From Pseudomonas sp. KNUC1026 (lineage in GTDB: Bacteria > Pseudomonadota > Gammaproteobacteria > Pseudomonadales > Pseudomonadaceae): DNA of 64,000 nucleotides. Numbering within the stretch: the first letter of the stretch is position 1; every line of letters begins with the position of its first letter. The DNA lies in the NCBI RefSeq assembly GCF_021650705.1, contig NZ_CP087138.1, positions 1,488,001-1,552,000 of the forward strand, read 5' to 3'. The position numbers were made by a program, and so were the translations under genes. Below, piece by piece: positions 17,899 to 27,881 of the stretch. The notes under the pieces are model-generated. The model had not been told where the DNA came from. It was given only the letters and a program-made list of their open reading frames with translations, and searched no databases.

Positions 17899-18663
17899 AT
17901 GGCCTCTACGCTGGATCCGCTGATCGCCCACCTGATCGGCCTGGAGCTGCGCCTGATCGCCTGCCGCGAGCGGCTGGCCGCGCACACCGACAGCGAAGCG
18001 CTGCACGACCTGCGCACCACTGTGCGCCGCCTGCGCAGCCTGCTGCGGCCCTTGCGCGGCCTGCCCGGCATCGACCGCCTGGAGGATGCCGCCCGCGCTC
18101 TGGGCCAGCTCACCACGCCCATGCGCGACCGCGAAGTGCTGGCCGCGCACCTGCTGGAGCACGGGCACCCGGAGCTCGCCCAGCCGCGGCGACGCGCTGC
18201 TACCGAGGCGTTCAGCCAGGTCGCCCGCTGCAATCAGTTGTCTCAGTTGCTCAACCTGCTCAGCGCCATCGTGCCGCTGCTGCGCACGGCGCAGCGCAAC
18301 GGCGTCATCGAGCACCTGGGCCGCAACATCGACAAGCGCCTGGCCAAACAGCACAAGCGCTTGCGCCAGGCATTGGCCGACCCCGCTCACGACCGCCACC
18401 GCCTGCGCTTGCTGATCAAGCGAGTTCGCTATGCAGCCGAGGCCTACCCCGAGCGCCAGCCGCTGCCCAAAGGCTGGGCCAAGGCGCTGAAGAAAGCCCA
18501 GGGCGCGCTGGGCGACTGGCATGACCACGTGCAATGGCTGCTGCGCGCCGAGCAAGAGCCGGAGCTGGCCCCGCTCAAGCAGCAATGGCAAGCCGCTCAG
18601 GACGAAGCCGAGGGCAGATCGGACAAGGCCCTGTCGCAATTGACCCAGCTCATGAAAAAGTAA
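17899..18663 (+). CDS. CHAD domain protein
   Basis: A 254-residue helical protein made almost entirely of a CHAD domain. Two histidine/arginine-rich halves are visible: EALHDLRTTVRRLRSLLRPL near residue 33 and HRLRLLIKRVRYAAEAYP near residue 168. CHAD domains bind inorganic polyphosphate and often locate to polyphosphate granules. AGAAGGAAC precedes the ATG. It follows tgpA by 15 bases and may be part of the same transcript. Confidence 0.88.
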   Translation: MASTLDPLIAHLIGLELRLIACRERLAAHTDSEALHDLRTTVRRLRSLLRPLRGLPGIDRLEDAARALGQLTTPMRDREVLAAHLLEHGHPELAQPRRRAATEAFSQVARCNQLSQLLNLLSAIVPLLRTAQRNGVIEHLGRNIDKRLAKQHKRLRQALADPAHDRHRLRLLIKRVRYAAEAYPERQPLPKGWAKALKKAQGALGDWHDHVQWLLRAEQEPELAPLKQQWQAAQDEAEGRSDKALSQLTQLMKK

Positions 18664-18688
18664 GGCCCCACTTGCCAGGACCCCGGCC

Positions 18689-19483
18689 ATGACCCTAGAA
18701 GCGCTTTTCGATGCTGCCCGCCGAACGCCACACACCCTCAGCGTGCCCAGTGACTGGAGCCAGGGGCGCGCGGTATACGGTGGGCTGATGGCGGCATTGC
18801 TGTATGAAGCGATGGGCGCTGATGTGCCGGATGATGCGCCGCTGCGCAGCCTGACGGTGAGCTTCGTCGGGCCCGCAGCGGTGGATGTGCCGGTCCAGTT
18901 CGAGCCCCAGGTGCTGCGGCGCGGCAAATCGGTGACCAGCCTGATGTGCATCGCCCGCCAGGGCGGTGACGTGGTGACCCTGGCGCAGGCCAGTTTCGGT
19001 GCGCCGCGTGAGTCGAGCATTGCCGTCACGGCGCGCCCCGCACCGGCTTTGCCTGCCCGTGAGCGCTGTGTGCAGATCAGCGCCCAGCCGGGCTGGCCGG
19101 CGTATCTGCAGCATCTGGATATGCGCTGGGGCTTGGGCGGCCTGCCATTCACTGGCACGCCTTCACCGGCCATCGGCGGCTGGATGCGCCTGCCGGAAAC
19201 CGAAAGCGCGCTGCCGCTGGACGCTGCCCGGCTGATCCTGCTCGCCGACGCCTGGCCCCCAGCCGTGCTGCCACACCTTAAAGGCCCGGCACCGGCCAGC
19301 ACGCTGAACTGGACCCTGGAATGCAGGCAGCCACTGCTTTGCGTGGGCGCTGGGCGATGGCTGCAATACGAGGCGGTGGTCGAGCATGCCGCTGACGGCT
19401 ATGGCCACGCGGCTGCCGCCATCTGGACGGAGGCCGGCGAGTTGGTAGCACTCAGCCGGCAAACGGTGACGGTGTTCGGTTAG
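18689..19483 (+). CDS. Acyl-CoA thioesterase-family protein (double hot-dog, TesB-like)
   Basis: A 264-residue protein with the thioesterase-superfamily layout: an N-terminal hot-dog (WSQGRAVYGGLMAALLYEA, then LRSLTVSFVGPA and VLRRGKSVTSLMCIARQ) and a C-terminal hot-dog (LNWTLECRQPLL, WLQYEAVVEHAADGYGHA, LSRQTVTVF). This fits the 4HBT_3/TesB-like group that hydrolyses acyl-CoA in the cytosol. Substrate chain length is not evident. It follows the CHAD gene by 25 bases and converges on a small membrane protein gene. Confidence 0.82.
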   Translation: MTLEALFDAARRTPHTLSVPSDWSQGRAVYGGLMAALLYEAMGADVPDDAPLRSLTVSFVGPAAVDVPVQFEPQVLRRGKSVTSLMCIARQGGDVVTLAQASFGAPRESSIAVTARPAPALPARERCVQISAQPGWPAYLQHLDMRWGLGGLPFTGTPSPAIGGWMRLPETESALPLDAARLILLADAWPPAVLPHLKGPAPASTLNWTLECRQPLLCVGAGRWLQYEAVVEHAADGYGHAAAAIWTEAGELVALSRQTVTVFG

Positions 19484-19665
19484 GCGTTGGGCTTGGCCAT
19501 TGAAGCCACCAGGCACAGGGCGCCGATCACCATTTCCACGGGGCTGGCGCAGGCGAGGCCCGCCGCGATCAGCAAGCCGCCCACCACCAGCATGGGCACG
19601 GCCAGCGGGGAGCGAGCGGTGGTTTCAGGGAAATGGCCAACGGAGGTCACGAGGCGGCGGATCAT
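19480..19665 (-). CDS. Small membrane protein, unknown function
   Basis: A 61-residue protein with a long hydrophobic stretch (about residues 22-55, VPMLVVGGLLIAAGLACAS then EMVIGALCLVASM) that can form two short TM helices. The start ATG has AGGAG 6 bases upstream, which supports a real gene. Its stop overlaps the convergent thioesterase stop by 4 bases. I do not recognise the family. Confidence 0.6.
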   Translation of the reverse strand: MIRRLVTSVGHFPETTARSPLAVPMLVVGGLLIAAGLACASPVEMVIGALCLVASMAKPNA

Positions 19666-19760
19666 GGGGCTACTCCTGCAAACGGTGGTTTGCGAAATGT
19701 TTCTTGATTCCAGAGTAGCCCTGCCCGGGGTGAGGCGATAATCAAGCTTGCCTATGGGCG

Positions 19761-20993
19761 CTATAGGCGCAACTGGCCAATCGCCCTGCTCAAGCCTGTG
19801 GCCAAAACCGCCAGCTCATCGCTCGTGGCAGCCGAGTCGGTGGTCTGGCGCACGGTGTGCTCGGTCACTTCCCGAATGCTCACCACCGAACGGCTCATGT
19901 CCTCGGCCACCTGACTCTGCTGCTCGGCGGCCACGGCGATCTGGGTATTGCTCTCGCGCATCTGCCGCACGGCATCGGTGATTTCCTTGAGCGAGCCGGC
20001 CGCTTCCGCTGCCTGCTCCACACACGCATCGGCCTTGATCGAGCTGTCACGCATGAAGTCCACCGCATCGCGGGTGCCGGCCTGCAGCGCGTTGATCATG
20101 GTGGTGATCTCGTCGGTGCTGGCCTGCACCCGCTTGGCCAGGTTGCGCACTTCATCGGCTACCACTGCGAAACCGCGGCCCATGTCGCCTGCGCGGGCGG
20201 CTTCGATGGCTGCGTTGAGCGCCAGCAGGTTGGTCTGCTCGGCGATGCTGTGGATCACGTTGACCATGCCGGTGATCTTTTCGCTGTCCTGGGCCAGGCG
20301 CTGGATCATCTCAGCGGTCTGCTGCACACCGCCGCTGAGGCCGGTGATCGACTCGCTGACGCGGCGCATGGCCTGCTGGCCATTGCCGGTGAGGTGGTCA
20401 GCCTGCTCGGAGAGGGTGCGGGTGGCCCTGGCGTGCTCGGCAATGTGATGCACGGTGGCGGTCATTTCGGTGATGGCCGTGGCGGCCTGGTCGGTTTCGC
20501 TCTGCTGGCCGACCATGCCCTGGCGGACCTTGGCCATGCGTTCGGCCAGGTGAGCCGCGCCGCTGTCCAACTGCCCGGCGCTCTGGGCGACGGTGCCGAC
20601 CACCCGGCCGTAACCGGCCTGCAACGCGTTGAAGGCGTTGCCCATCTGGCCGACTTCGTCCTCGCCGTACACCTTGGCGCGCGCGCTCAGGTCGCCGCTG
20701 CGCTCCACATGCACCATCACGTCGCGCAATTCATTGAGCTGGCTCAGGATAAAGCGGATGAGCAATTGCGAGGCCGTGAGCAGCACGAGCATCAGCACCA
20801 GCACCGCCATGGCGTATTGGCCCAGGTGGCTGAAGAACACGTCGGAGTAACTGGGCGCCGGTTGAACCACCCTGGCCAGCGACTGTTGTTCCAAAGCCAC
20901 GGCGTAGAGCACCAGCACGCCGGTGGTGAAGAAGGCCACTGCGTTGACAGCCCAGAACTTGTATTTCAGCGAGAGATTACGGAGCCAATGCAT
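19761..20993 (-). CDS. Methyl-accepting chemotaxis protein with a minimal periplasmic region
   Basis: A 410-residue chemoreceptor. TM1 (about 13-32) and TM2 (about 58-80) enclose only some 25 periplasmic residues, followed by a HAMP-like segment and a signalling domain with the conserved hairpin tip [18 protein letters not shown] and [17 protein letters not shown]. Without a ligand-binding domain it may sense cytoplasmic or membrane-borne signals such as energy state. The ATG at 20993 (MHWLRNLSL) has AGAGGA just upstream and is preferred over a start at 21041. Confidence 0.9.
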   Translation of the reverse strand: MHWLRNLSLKYKFWAVNAVAFFTTGVLVLYAVALEQQSLARVVQPAPSYSDVFFSHLGQYAMAVLVLMLVLLTASQLLIRFILSQLNELRDVMVHVERSGDLSARAKVYGEDEVGQMGNAFNALQAGYGRVVGTVAQSAGQLDSGAAHLAERMAKVRQGMVGQQSETDQAATAITEMTATVHHIAEHARATRTLSEQADHLTGNGQQAMRRVSESITGLSGGVQQTAEMIQRLAQDSEKITGMVNVIHSIAEQTNLLALNAAIEAARAGDMGRGFAVVADEVRNLAKRVQASTDEITTMINALQAGTRDAVDFMRDSSIKADACVEQAAEAAGSLKEITDAVRQMRESNTQIAVAAEQQSQVAEDMSRSVVSIREVTEHTVRQTTDSAATSDELAVLATGLSRAIGQLRL

Positions 20994-21071
20994 GAGGCGT
21001 CCTCTGACAGGCGTTGAGTGGCGCGGGGCCAGTATTGTCACGTGCCAAGATGACGCTTTTGTTGACGCAGA

Positions 21072-21878
21072 TCAATCCAGATCAGGGAGGTTGAAGAAGG
21101 TTCGAGCGCAAGCGGTGGTGTGTGCCGCCAGTTCGGCTTCGCTTTCGCCTCGGTGGCGCGCAACTTCGCGCAGCACTTCCGGCAAGTAGGCCGGCTCGTT
21201 ACGGCCATTTTTTGGCTTGGGCCGCAGCGTGCGCGGCAGCAACCAGGGCGCGTCGGTCTCCAGCATCAGCCGGCCGCGCGGGATGCTTGCCACCAGCGGG
21301 TGCAGGTGGCTGCCGCGGCGCTCATCGCAGATCCAGCCGGTGATGCCGATGTGCAGGTCCAGGTCGAGGTAGGCGAACAGCGCCTGGCGATCGCCGGTGA
21401 AGCAGTGCACCACCGCAGCGGGCAAGTGATCACGGTAGGCCTTGAGGATGGCCAGCAAGCGAGGGTGGGCGTCGCGCTCGTGCACGAACACCGGCAGTTG
21501 CTTGTGCGCCGCCAGGGCCAGCTGGGCCTCGAAGGCCGCTTCCTGGGCCGGGCGTGGGGAAAAGTCGCGGTTGAAATCCAGCCCGCATTCACCGACTGCA
21601 ACCACCTGCCGTTCGTCGAGCAGTGCTGCCAGTGGTCGCTCGCTTGCCGGGCTCCAGTGGCTGGCGTCGTGGGGGTGGACGCCTGCGGTGCAGAACAGCC
21701 GCTGGCCATCGGGGTCGAGCTGGCGGGCCAGTTCCAGCGCCGCTTCGCTGCCGGCAAGGCTGGTGCCGGTGAGGACCATCTGCACCACATTCGCGGCCTC
21801 AGCGCGCTCGAGCAGGGCGCGGTGCTGGCCGTCGAACTGGGAGGCGGTCAGGTTGACGCCGATGTCGATCAATTGCAT
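21072..21878 (-). CDS. tatD: TatD family 3'-5' DNase
   Basis: A 268-residue metal-dependent nuclease very similar in layout to E. coli TatD: N-terminal [24 protein letters not shown], metal ligand in [34 protein letters not shown] and [11 protein letters not shown]. TatD is a cytoplasmic Mg-dependent exonuclease linked to DNA repair and degradation. The ATG at 21878 follows AAGGTAG; longer in-frame starts up to 22079 extend into unrelated sequence that the divergent lytic transglycosylase uses as promoter. Confidence 0.93.
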   Translation of the reverse strand: MQLIDIGVNLTASQFDGQHRALLERAEAANVVQMVLTGTSLAGSEAALELARQLDPDGQRLFCTAGVHPHDASHWSPASERPLAALLDERQVVAVGECGLDFNRDFSPRPAQEAAFEAQLALAAHKQLPVFVHERDAHPRLLAILKAYRDHLPAAVVHCFTGDRQALFAYLDLDLHIGITGWICDERRGSHLHPLVASIPRGRLMLETDAPWLLPRTLRPKPKNGRNEPAYLPEVLREVARHRGESEAELAAHTTACARTFFNLPDLD

Positions 21879-22003
21879 GGTGGCTACCTTCAAGCAAGGC
21901 GCAACAGCATACCAGAGCCGGATAAAACCAAGAAAAGCCAAGAACTTCAGTGACTTGGCGCAGTCCGAGGGCAACGCCCGCGGAGGGTGGACGGGGGATT
22001 GCG

Positions 22004-23416
22004 ATGAGACGTTCGTTATTGCTGCTGGCCACGAGCCTGCTGTTGCCGGCGTGTGCCCTGGCCAAGGGCCATGGGCCACAGGCCGTGCCTCACACCGCTG
22101 CGGTACGTGACCTGCCGGAGATCCGCAGCACCCATGTGCTGCGCGTGCTGGTCAATCAGAGCCGCAACAGCTCGGGCAGCGTGGCCGGGCAGGTGGTCGG
22201 GATCGAAGACCAGCGCCTCAATGCCTTCGAGCGCTACCTCGCCGGCAGCTCCAGTGGCCGGCAAAAGGTCACCTTCAAGCTGATTCCCAAGGCCAAGGAG
22301 CAACTGCTGGCATCACTGGCGCGCGGCGAGGGCGACCTGGTAGCCCCAGGCGAAGCGATGGACCTGGCCAATGCCCAGGGTGTCACCGGCAGCCAGCCCA
22401 CCGTTGCCGCCTCTTCGCTGGTGCTGGTCGGCCCTAAAGGCGGCCGGCGCTACGCACAACTCGATCAGCTCTCCGGTAAAACCCTGGTGCTGCCCAGCGG
22501 CAGCGCCGCCGGCGAGCCTTTGGCGGCGCTCAATGCCCGCCTGCAAGCGCGCAAGCGAGCGCCTGTGAAGGTGGAATGGGCCGACCCGAGCCTGGCCGTG
22601 GAAGATGTGCTGGAGATGGTCGAGGCCAAGGTGTATCCGCTCACCCTGGTCGAGCAGCCGATCGCCAACCGCTGGGCGCGGGTGATGCCGGGCCTGGCGC
22701 CGCAGCACCAGGTGACGTTGGCCGCGCCGGCGGGCATGCGCTGGTACACCCGTGCCCAGGCGCCGCAGCTGCGCGAACAGGTCGATGCATTTCTAAAGGG
22801 CTACAAGGCACCCACCCAGCAAGACCAGGCTCTGGCAAAGGCCTACTCGCCGCTGTACAAGATCCACAATCCGCTCGCCCGCAGCGACCGCCAGCGCCTG
22901 GAGGCGCTGCGCCCGTTGCTGCAACGCCATGCCGCGCAGGCTGGCCTGGACTGGCTCGACCTCGCAGCGCTGGCATTCAAGGAGTCGGCCTTCGACCCTT
23001 CGGCGCGCGGCGGCAGCGGCGCTACCGGTTTGCTGCAGATCACCCCGCAGGCCGCGCAACGCGTTGGCGTTGCGGGCATCGGTGAGGTGGACAACAACGT
23101 CAAGGCGGGTGCGCGTTACCTGTCGATGATCCGCAAGCGCTTCTTTGCCAGCCGGCAATTGGCCGAGCGCGAGCGCATGGCCTTTACCCTGGCGGCCTGG
23201 AACCTGGGCCCCGAACGGGTGCAGGCACTGCGCGCCGAAGCGCGGCGGCGTGGGCTGAACCCCAACCAGTGGTTCTTCCAGGTCGAGCGCGTGGCCCAGG
23301 AGCAGGTTGGCATGGCGCCGGTGAGCTTCGTCAATGCCGTGAACAAGTATTACCTGGCCTATGCGCGCGAGCGCGACAGCCTGGAGCCGCGCGATCGCGG
23401 CGTGGCCAGCCGTTGA
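22004..23416 (+). CDS. MltF-like membrane-bound lytic murein transglycosylase
   Basis: A 470-residue protein: signal sequence with a lipobox-like LLPAC (Cys17), a periplasmic solute-binding-protein-like domain (to about residue 270) and a C-terminal SLT domain with catalytic Glu in [10 protein letters not shown], then [13 protein letters not shown] and [10 protein letters not shown]. This is the MltF architecture: a regulatory PBP-like domain fused to a peptidoglycan lytic transglycosylase. It lies beside tatD, not purL, so it is probably a paralogue of the canonical mltF. The start at 22004 (MRRSLLLLA) gives the signal peptide. Confidence 0.88.
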   Translation: MRRSLLLLATSLLLPACALAKGHGPQAVPHTAAVRDLPEIRSTHVLRVLVNQSRNSSGSVAGQVVGIEDQRLNAFERYLAGSSSGRQKVTFKLIPKAKEQLLASLARGEGDLVAPGEAMDLANAQGVTGSQPTVAASSLVLVGPKGGRRYAQLDQLSGKTLVLPSGSAAGEPLAALNARLQARKRAPVKVEWADPSLAVEDVLEMVEAKVYPLTLVEQPIANRWARVMPGLAPQHQVTLAAPAGMRWYTRAQAPQLREQVDAFLKGYKAPTQQDQALAKAYSPLYKIHNPLARSDRQRLEALRPLLQRHAAQAGLDWLDLAALAFKESAFDPSARGGSGATGLLQITPQAAQRVGVAGIGEVDNNVKAGARYLSMIRKRFFASRQLAERERMAFTLAAWNLGPERVQALRAEARRRGLNPNQWFFQVERVAQEQVGMAPVSFVNAVNKYYLAYARERDSLEPRDRGVASR

Positions 23417-23424
23417 GGCCTGCC

Positions 23425-23454
23425 TTGACAATCCCCGGCAGCGTTTCATAGGAT
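23425..23454 (+). promoter_or_regulatory. Sigma-70-type promoter
   Basis: TTGACA (23425-23430) is a perfect -35 element, followed after 18 bases by TAGGAT (23449-23454). It begins just after the lytic transglycosylase stop and would give a transcript from about 23461 with a leader of roughly 130 bases before the ATG at 23594. Confidence 0.55.
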
Positions 23455-23593
23455 CGCTGCCACTTGCGCCGATTTAGACAGCTACTTGCGGGGCGCAGCC
23501 AGGCCACACGGCCAGGCGAAATACCGCTAAAACGCTGGCTCGGTGATGCCTCCCACCCCGCCCGGCGAAGTTTGCGAGGCGGAGATTGCCCCC

Positions 23594-23893
23594 ATGAATT
23601 GCCCACGCCCCATCGTTTGCCTGGCGCCTTTGCCAGCGGCACGCCATGCGCCCCGTATTCTGCTTTGCGGCCAGCACCAGCCGACACTGCTGCGCTGCCT
23701 GGACGGCTGGCCCCGGCGCAACGGCAAGGCCACGGCGCTGGCGATCCGCTTCGTCGAGCGCGGGCATGATCTTTCAGGCATTGCAGACGATCACTTCGAC
23801 CTGGCGGTCGTGGAGTCGCCCAGCGCCGCCCAGGCGCAAGCGGTGATCGGCCATCTGGTTCGCATCGCCCGCCAGGGGCTGGTCAGGCTCTGA
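23594..23893 (+). CDS. Small conserved-looking protein, unknown function
   Basis: A 99-residue protein that I do not recognise. It has an alternating hydrophobic pattern (APRILLCGQHQPTLLRCL, DDHFDLAVVES, AVIGHLVRIARQGLVRL) suggesting a small alpha/beta fold that recalls the first half of a methyltransferase-like Rossmann unit. It has its own promoter and a long leader (23461-23593), and a GGAGATTG lies before the start. It ends 12 bases from the convergent exporter gene. Homologues were not checked. Confidence 0.5.
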   Translation: MNCPRPIVCLAPLPAARHAPRILLCGQHQPTLLRCLDGWPRRNGKATALAIRFVERGHDLSGIADDHFDLAVVESPSAAQAQAVIGHLVRIARQGLVRL

Positions 23894-23905
23894 ACTGCAC
23901 GGGGT

Positions 23906-25275
23906 TCAGCTTGGCGCACCCCGGCCCAACGGCGCCAGCCGCATGAAACTGGCGAGCGCCCCCACCAGCGCGAAACCGCAGCCCAGCCACAGGGCGATGT
24001 AGGCCCCTTCGGCGCTGTTCAAGTGAAAGCACAGCGCAACCAACGCCGCCCCCAGGGTCTGCCCCAACAACCGTGACGTGGCGACCACGCCGCTGGCCCC
24101 GCCGCTGCGGTGCGCCGGTGCGCTGGTCATCAACGCCTTGAGATTGGGCGACTGGAAAAAACCGAACCCCGCACCGCACAGCGCCATGCGCCAGCCGATG
24201 TCCCACTCCGCAGCGCTAGGGCCGAGCAAGGCCAACGCAAGCATGCCGGCGCTCAGCATCAGCAGGCCGATGCCACAGAGGGCGCCCGGCGGGTAGCGAT
24301 CCGACAGGCGCCCGGCCACCAGCGCCATCAACGCCACCACCGCTGGCCACGGCGTGATCAGGTAGCCGGTCGCGACCTGGCTGTGGCCCAGTTGATGCTG
24401 CAGCAAAAGGGCAGGGCCACGAATGCCAGGCCCTGAGTGCTGAAGGAGCACACCGCCGTCAGCGACGACAAGGCGAACAGTGGCCGGCGGTAGAGGTCTT
24501 GCGCCAGGATCGGCGCAGGGTGCTTGGCCTGGCGGCGCAGCAAGGTGATGCCGCATACCAGCGCGAGCGCCAGCTCTGCCAGGGCCCATGGGCCGCCGCT
24601 GCCTTGGGCGCTGCTGGTCAGTGCCAGCGTGAGGCTGGCGAACAGCCCGGCGCAGAGTATCGCTGCGGTGCGGTCGTAAGGATGGGGTGAGGGCTCGGTG
24701 CGCGGCAGGCTGCGCAGTGCCATGGTCGCCGCTGCCAGGCCCAGCGGCACGTTGATCAGGAACAACCAGTGCCACGAGGCCACGCTCAGAATCGCCGATG
24801 CCACCGTCGGGCCGAGGGTGAACGACAAGCCCACTACCAGCGAGTTGATGCCCATGCCCTTGCCGAGCATTTTCGAGGGGTAGATGAAGCGCAGCAGCGC
24901 CGCGTTCACGCTCATCAGCGCCGCCGCACCCAGGCCCTGGAACACTCGCGCGATGGCCAGTGACGGCAGCGACCAGGCCAGCCCGCACACCAGCGAGGCC
25001 GTCACGAACACCGCCAGCCCGCCCAGGTAAACCCTGCGATGCCCCAGCACCTCGCCCAGTGAGGCGAACGGCAGCAGTGTCGCCAGCATCACCAGTTGAT
25101 AGGCGTTGACCACCCAGATCACCGCCGCCGAGTCGGTGCCCAGCGAGTGCGCCAGAGTGGGCAGGGCGGTGTTGACGATCGCGGTGTCCAGGGTGGCCAT
25201 GCCGACGGCCAGGCACACGGCGATCACGGCGGGGATCAAGCGTTCACGGGGCAAACCATCGACAGGCGCGGGCAT
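23906..25275 (-). pseudogene. MFS drug exporter, DHA2 (14-TM) family, frameshifted (probable sequence error)
   Basis: The N-terminal frame (25275 to about 24409) gives LDTAIVNTALPTLA, the DHA2 signature in TM1, then the typical GHRRVYLGG loop and IARVFQGLGAAAL. The rest continues in another frame from LLQHQLGHSQVATGYL to the C-terminus. They join if the run of four A at 24405-24408 (plus strand) is one short. The full protein of about 456 residues would be a proton-driven multidrug exporter. The ATG at 25275 has AAGGAG at good spacing. It lies downstream of the two DUF1624 genes in the same orientation. Confidence 0.85.
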
Positions 25276-25350
25276 GGGCGCTCCTTGGCGGGCAAAGGCC
25301 ACAGCGTAGAGCTTTGCGCGGCAGGCTCCAAGCGTTGCCGCGCGGCAGCC

Positions 25351-26493
25351 TCAGAAATAGCGCAACCATGGCAGGTCCTTGCGCCGAGCCTTGAGCCGGG
25401 CGAAGGCGCGGGTAGGCCAGTAGAGTGCAAGCGCCAGCAGGGCCGACGCCAGCCACACTTGCCACAGATGCCCCAGGGCGAAAATGTCCTCGCGGTTGTA
25501 GCCCCACAGCGCCACGCACAACAGGTAGAGCGCGCGCAGCGCGAGCAGGTGCGCAAGGTAGAAGAACATTGGCGCGCCGCCCAAGGTTGCCAGCGTGCGG
25601 CTCAAGGCACTGCTGTCGAAACGCTCCAGGAGCGCGAGCAACACCAGGCCCACGCCCAGCATTAGGGTGATGAAGGCCAATGAAGGCGGATATTTGGTCA
25701 GGTTGAAAAAACTCATCAGGCTCAGCCCCATATGCTCGCTCGGTAGCCAGCGCACTTCACCGTAGCCGGTGAACAGCCGCAGCAGTGTGAATAACGCGAT
25801 GGCCACCGCTGCGGTGCCGAGCAGGCGAGGGCGGCGGCTGGCTGCATTCTGGTCGATGCCATACCAGGGGCCGGCGGCGTAGCCCAGGGCGATCACACCG
25901 ATCCATGGCATCACCGGGTAGGTGACTTTCAGGTCCGGCAGCCCCGCAGGTGATAGCCAGCCAGGGTCATGCAGCAAGGTCCACAGGCCATGCAGTGGCG
26001 CCTCTTCCGGCAGGTGCACGCCGTCGAGCAGGTTATGCCCGGCCACCAGCAGCACCGCCAGCGCCACCAGCGCAGCGCGTGGCAGCCACAGCAAACCGGC
26101 CAGTGCCAGCATGCACACGCCGATCGCCCAGATCACTTGCAGAAAGATTTCGTCCGGCGGCAGGGCGAAGGTCCAGGCGAAGTTCACCAGGGTCAGTTCG
26201 AGCACGATCAAAAACAGCCCACGCTTGAGCAGAAAGATCGACAGCGCGCTTCGGTGCGCCTGCCGTTGGCCGAACAGCCACGCGGCAAGGCCGGTGAGGA
26301 ACACGAACACCGGCGCACACAGGTGCGTCAGCAGGCGGCTGAAGAACAGGCCGGGCGGCAGGGCGCTCAGGTCCATCGGGTCGTCGACGCTGTATTGCAG
26401 GAAGAAGGTATCGCGCAGGTGGTCGAACAGCATCAGCAGCATGACCAGGCCGCGGAGGGCGTCGATAGCGCGCAGGCGGTGAGGCGAAGGCAT
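25351..26493 (-). CDS. DUF1624 (heparan-alpha-glucosaminide N-acetyltransferase-like) membrane protein, copy A
   Basis: A 380-residue integral membrane protein of about ten TM helices. The N-terminus RAIDALRGLVMLLMLFDHLRD is the DUF1624/acyltransferase-3-like signature with the conserved Asp and His. Further segments are HLCAPVFVFLTGLAAWLFG and FNLTKYPPSLAF. Family members probably move acyl groups across the membrane onto sugars or other carriers. It has a paralogue directly upstream (26655-27801) with the same motifs throughout. The ATG at 26493 opens the conserved part; longer upstream frames are spurious. Confidence 0.85.
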   Translation of the reverse strand: MPSPHRLRAIDALRGLVMLLMLFDHLRDTFFLQYSVDDPMDLSALPPGLFFSRLLTHLCAPVFVFLTGLAAWLFGQRQAHRSALSIFLLKRGLFLIVLELTLVNFAWTFALPPDEIFLQVIWAIGVCMLALAGLLWLPRAALVALAVLLVAGHNLLDGVHLPEEAPLHGLWTLLHDPGWLSPAGLPDLKVTYPVMPWIGVIALGYAAGPWYGIDQNAASRRPRLLGTAAVAIALFTLLRLFTGYGEVRWLPSEHMGLSLMSFFNLTKYPPSLAFITLMLGVGLVLLALLERFDSSALSRTLATLGGAPMFFYLAHLLALRALYLLCVALWGYNREDIFALGHLWQVWLASALLALALYWPTRAFARLKARRKDLPWLRYF

Positions 26494-26654
26494 AAAGGAT
26501 CCATGTCGGTAGGTATGCCTTGCAAACCGGTCGGGCGGTGCGAAATTTATCCCGTGGGCCGGGCTGTCATTGCCTCGCAGTGCTGCAGGCCCTGCGAGGC
26601 CGGGCTTTGCGGGAATTGAATCAATAATGAAACATTCATGAGTGAGAAGGGTTC

Positions 26655-27801
26655 TCAAAAATACTTGAGCCAGGTGATATCGCGACGCCGTGCCTTGAGC
26701 TCGGCGAAGGCCTGTACTGGCCGATACAGCACCACCGCCAGCACCAGTGTGGCGAGCCACAGCATCCACACCTGGCTGAAGCCGAACCAGCTGCCCTGGT
26801 TGCTGCCCCACAGCGCGTAGCACCCCAGGTACAGCAGTTTGAGCACGTACAGGTGCAACAGGTAGAAGAACATCGGCGCCGCGCCGAAGGTTGCCAGCCA
26901 CCGGCAGCCGCGCGAGCCCTGCCAGCGCTCCAGAGCAACCAGCAGGCACAGGCCCATGCCCAGGGTCAGCGCTACGAAGGCCAGTGACGGCGGATATTTG
27001 GTGACGTTGAACAGGCTCATTACGGTGTGGGTGAAGTCGGCCCCGGCCTGCCAGGGCTTTTCACCGTAGCCGTTGATTGCGCGCAGCCCGGCGAACAGCG
27101 CCAGGGCGCCCAGGCCCGCCACCAGCAGGCGCGGGCGGCGTTGTGCGGCACTCGCTCCGCTGCCGAACCACGGCCCGGCGGCGTAGCCCAAGGCGATTAC
27201 GCCGACCCACGGCAGCAACGGGTAGGACGTGCGCAAACGCAGATCGCCGGCCACCTCGATCCAACCGCGATCATGCAGCACTGCCCACGGCACATAGGCG
27301 AAGTGGCCAGGCGCAAAATGCACACCGTCGAGCAGGTTATGCCCGCCGATCAACACCACTCCAAGCATCACCAGCAGCGGGCGCGGCAGCCACAGCAGCG
27401 CAGCCAGCGCCAGCATGCAAAGGCCGATCGCCCAGATCACCTGCAGGTAGATCACCTGCGGCGGGAGGCTGAAGGTCCAGGCGAAGTTCACCAGCGTCAG
27501 TTCCAGCAGAATCAGCACCAGCCCGCGCTTGAGCAGGAAGCGGCTGGCTGCGCCGGGCTCCGGGTGCTTCTCGGCGTAGAGCCACGCCGAAAGGCCGGTG
27601 AGGAATACGAAGACCGGTGCGCACAGGTGCGCCAGGGTGCGGCTCAGGAACAGCGCAGGTTCAGTGGTAGCGACGTCCATCGGGTCGCCGACCTGGCGGT
27701 GCAGAAAGAAGGTTTCGCGAACGTGGTCGAGCAGCATGAGCACGATGACCAGGCCGCGCAGGGCGTCGATGGCCAGAAGGCGGGAATTGGTGGAGAGGCA
27801 T
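26655..27801 (-). pseudogene. DUF1624 membrane protein, copy B, frameshifted near its start (probable sequence error)
   Basis: The second of two tandem paralogues, about 380 residues with the same ten-helix layout: RLLAIDALRGLVIVLMLLDH, HLCAPVFVFLTGLSAWLY and FNVTKYPPSLAF. The conserved frame has no start codon before residue 17 of the family alignment, but an ATG at 27801 in another frame encodes MPLHQF. Removing one G from GGG at 27782-27784 joins them as MPLHQFRLLAIDALRG, matching the MPSPHRLRAIDALRG of copy A. A 17-bp palindrome lies 25 bases upstream. It probably starts an operon with copy A and the exporter. Confidence 0.82.
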
Positions 27802-27825
27802 AGGGCAGGGGTCTGAGCAGATGAG

Positions 27826-27842
27826 ATGTAATACTATTACAT
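27826..27842. promoter_or_regulatory. 17-bp palindrome upstream of the DUF1624 pair
   Basis: ATGTAATA-C-TATTACAT is a perfect 8-bp inverted repeat around one base, in an AT-rich patch of otherwise GC-rich DNA, and 25 bases before the ATG at 27801. Size and symmetry suit a dimeric repressor of TetR or MarR type. The regulator is not identifiable from position. Confidence 0.55.
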
Positions 27843-27881
27843 AAACATTTGTTCAGGTTCCACTGCCCCGCCATTGGTCGA

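Noticed and set aside
21879..22079. N-terminal extension of TatD
   Set aside because: The extension has no similarity to TatD and would cover the divergent promoter. The ATG at 21878 aligns with the true TatD N-terminus.
26528..26654. Possible extension of the DUF1624 copy A gene upstream of 26493
   Set aside because: The longer frame reads through copy B in the wrong frame and adds unrelated sequence; the conserved N-terminus begins at 26493.
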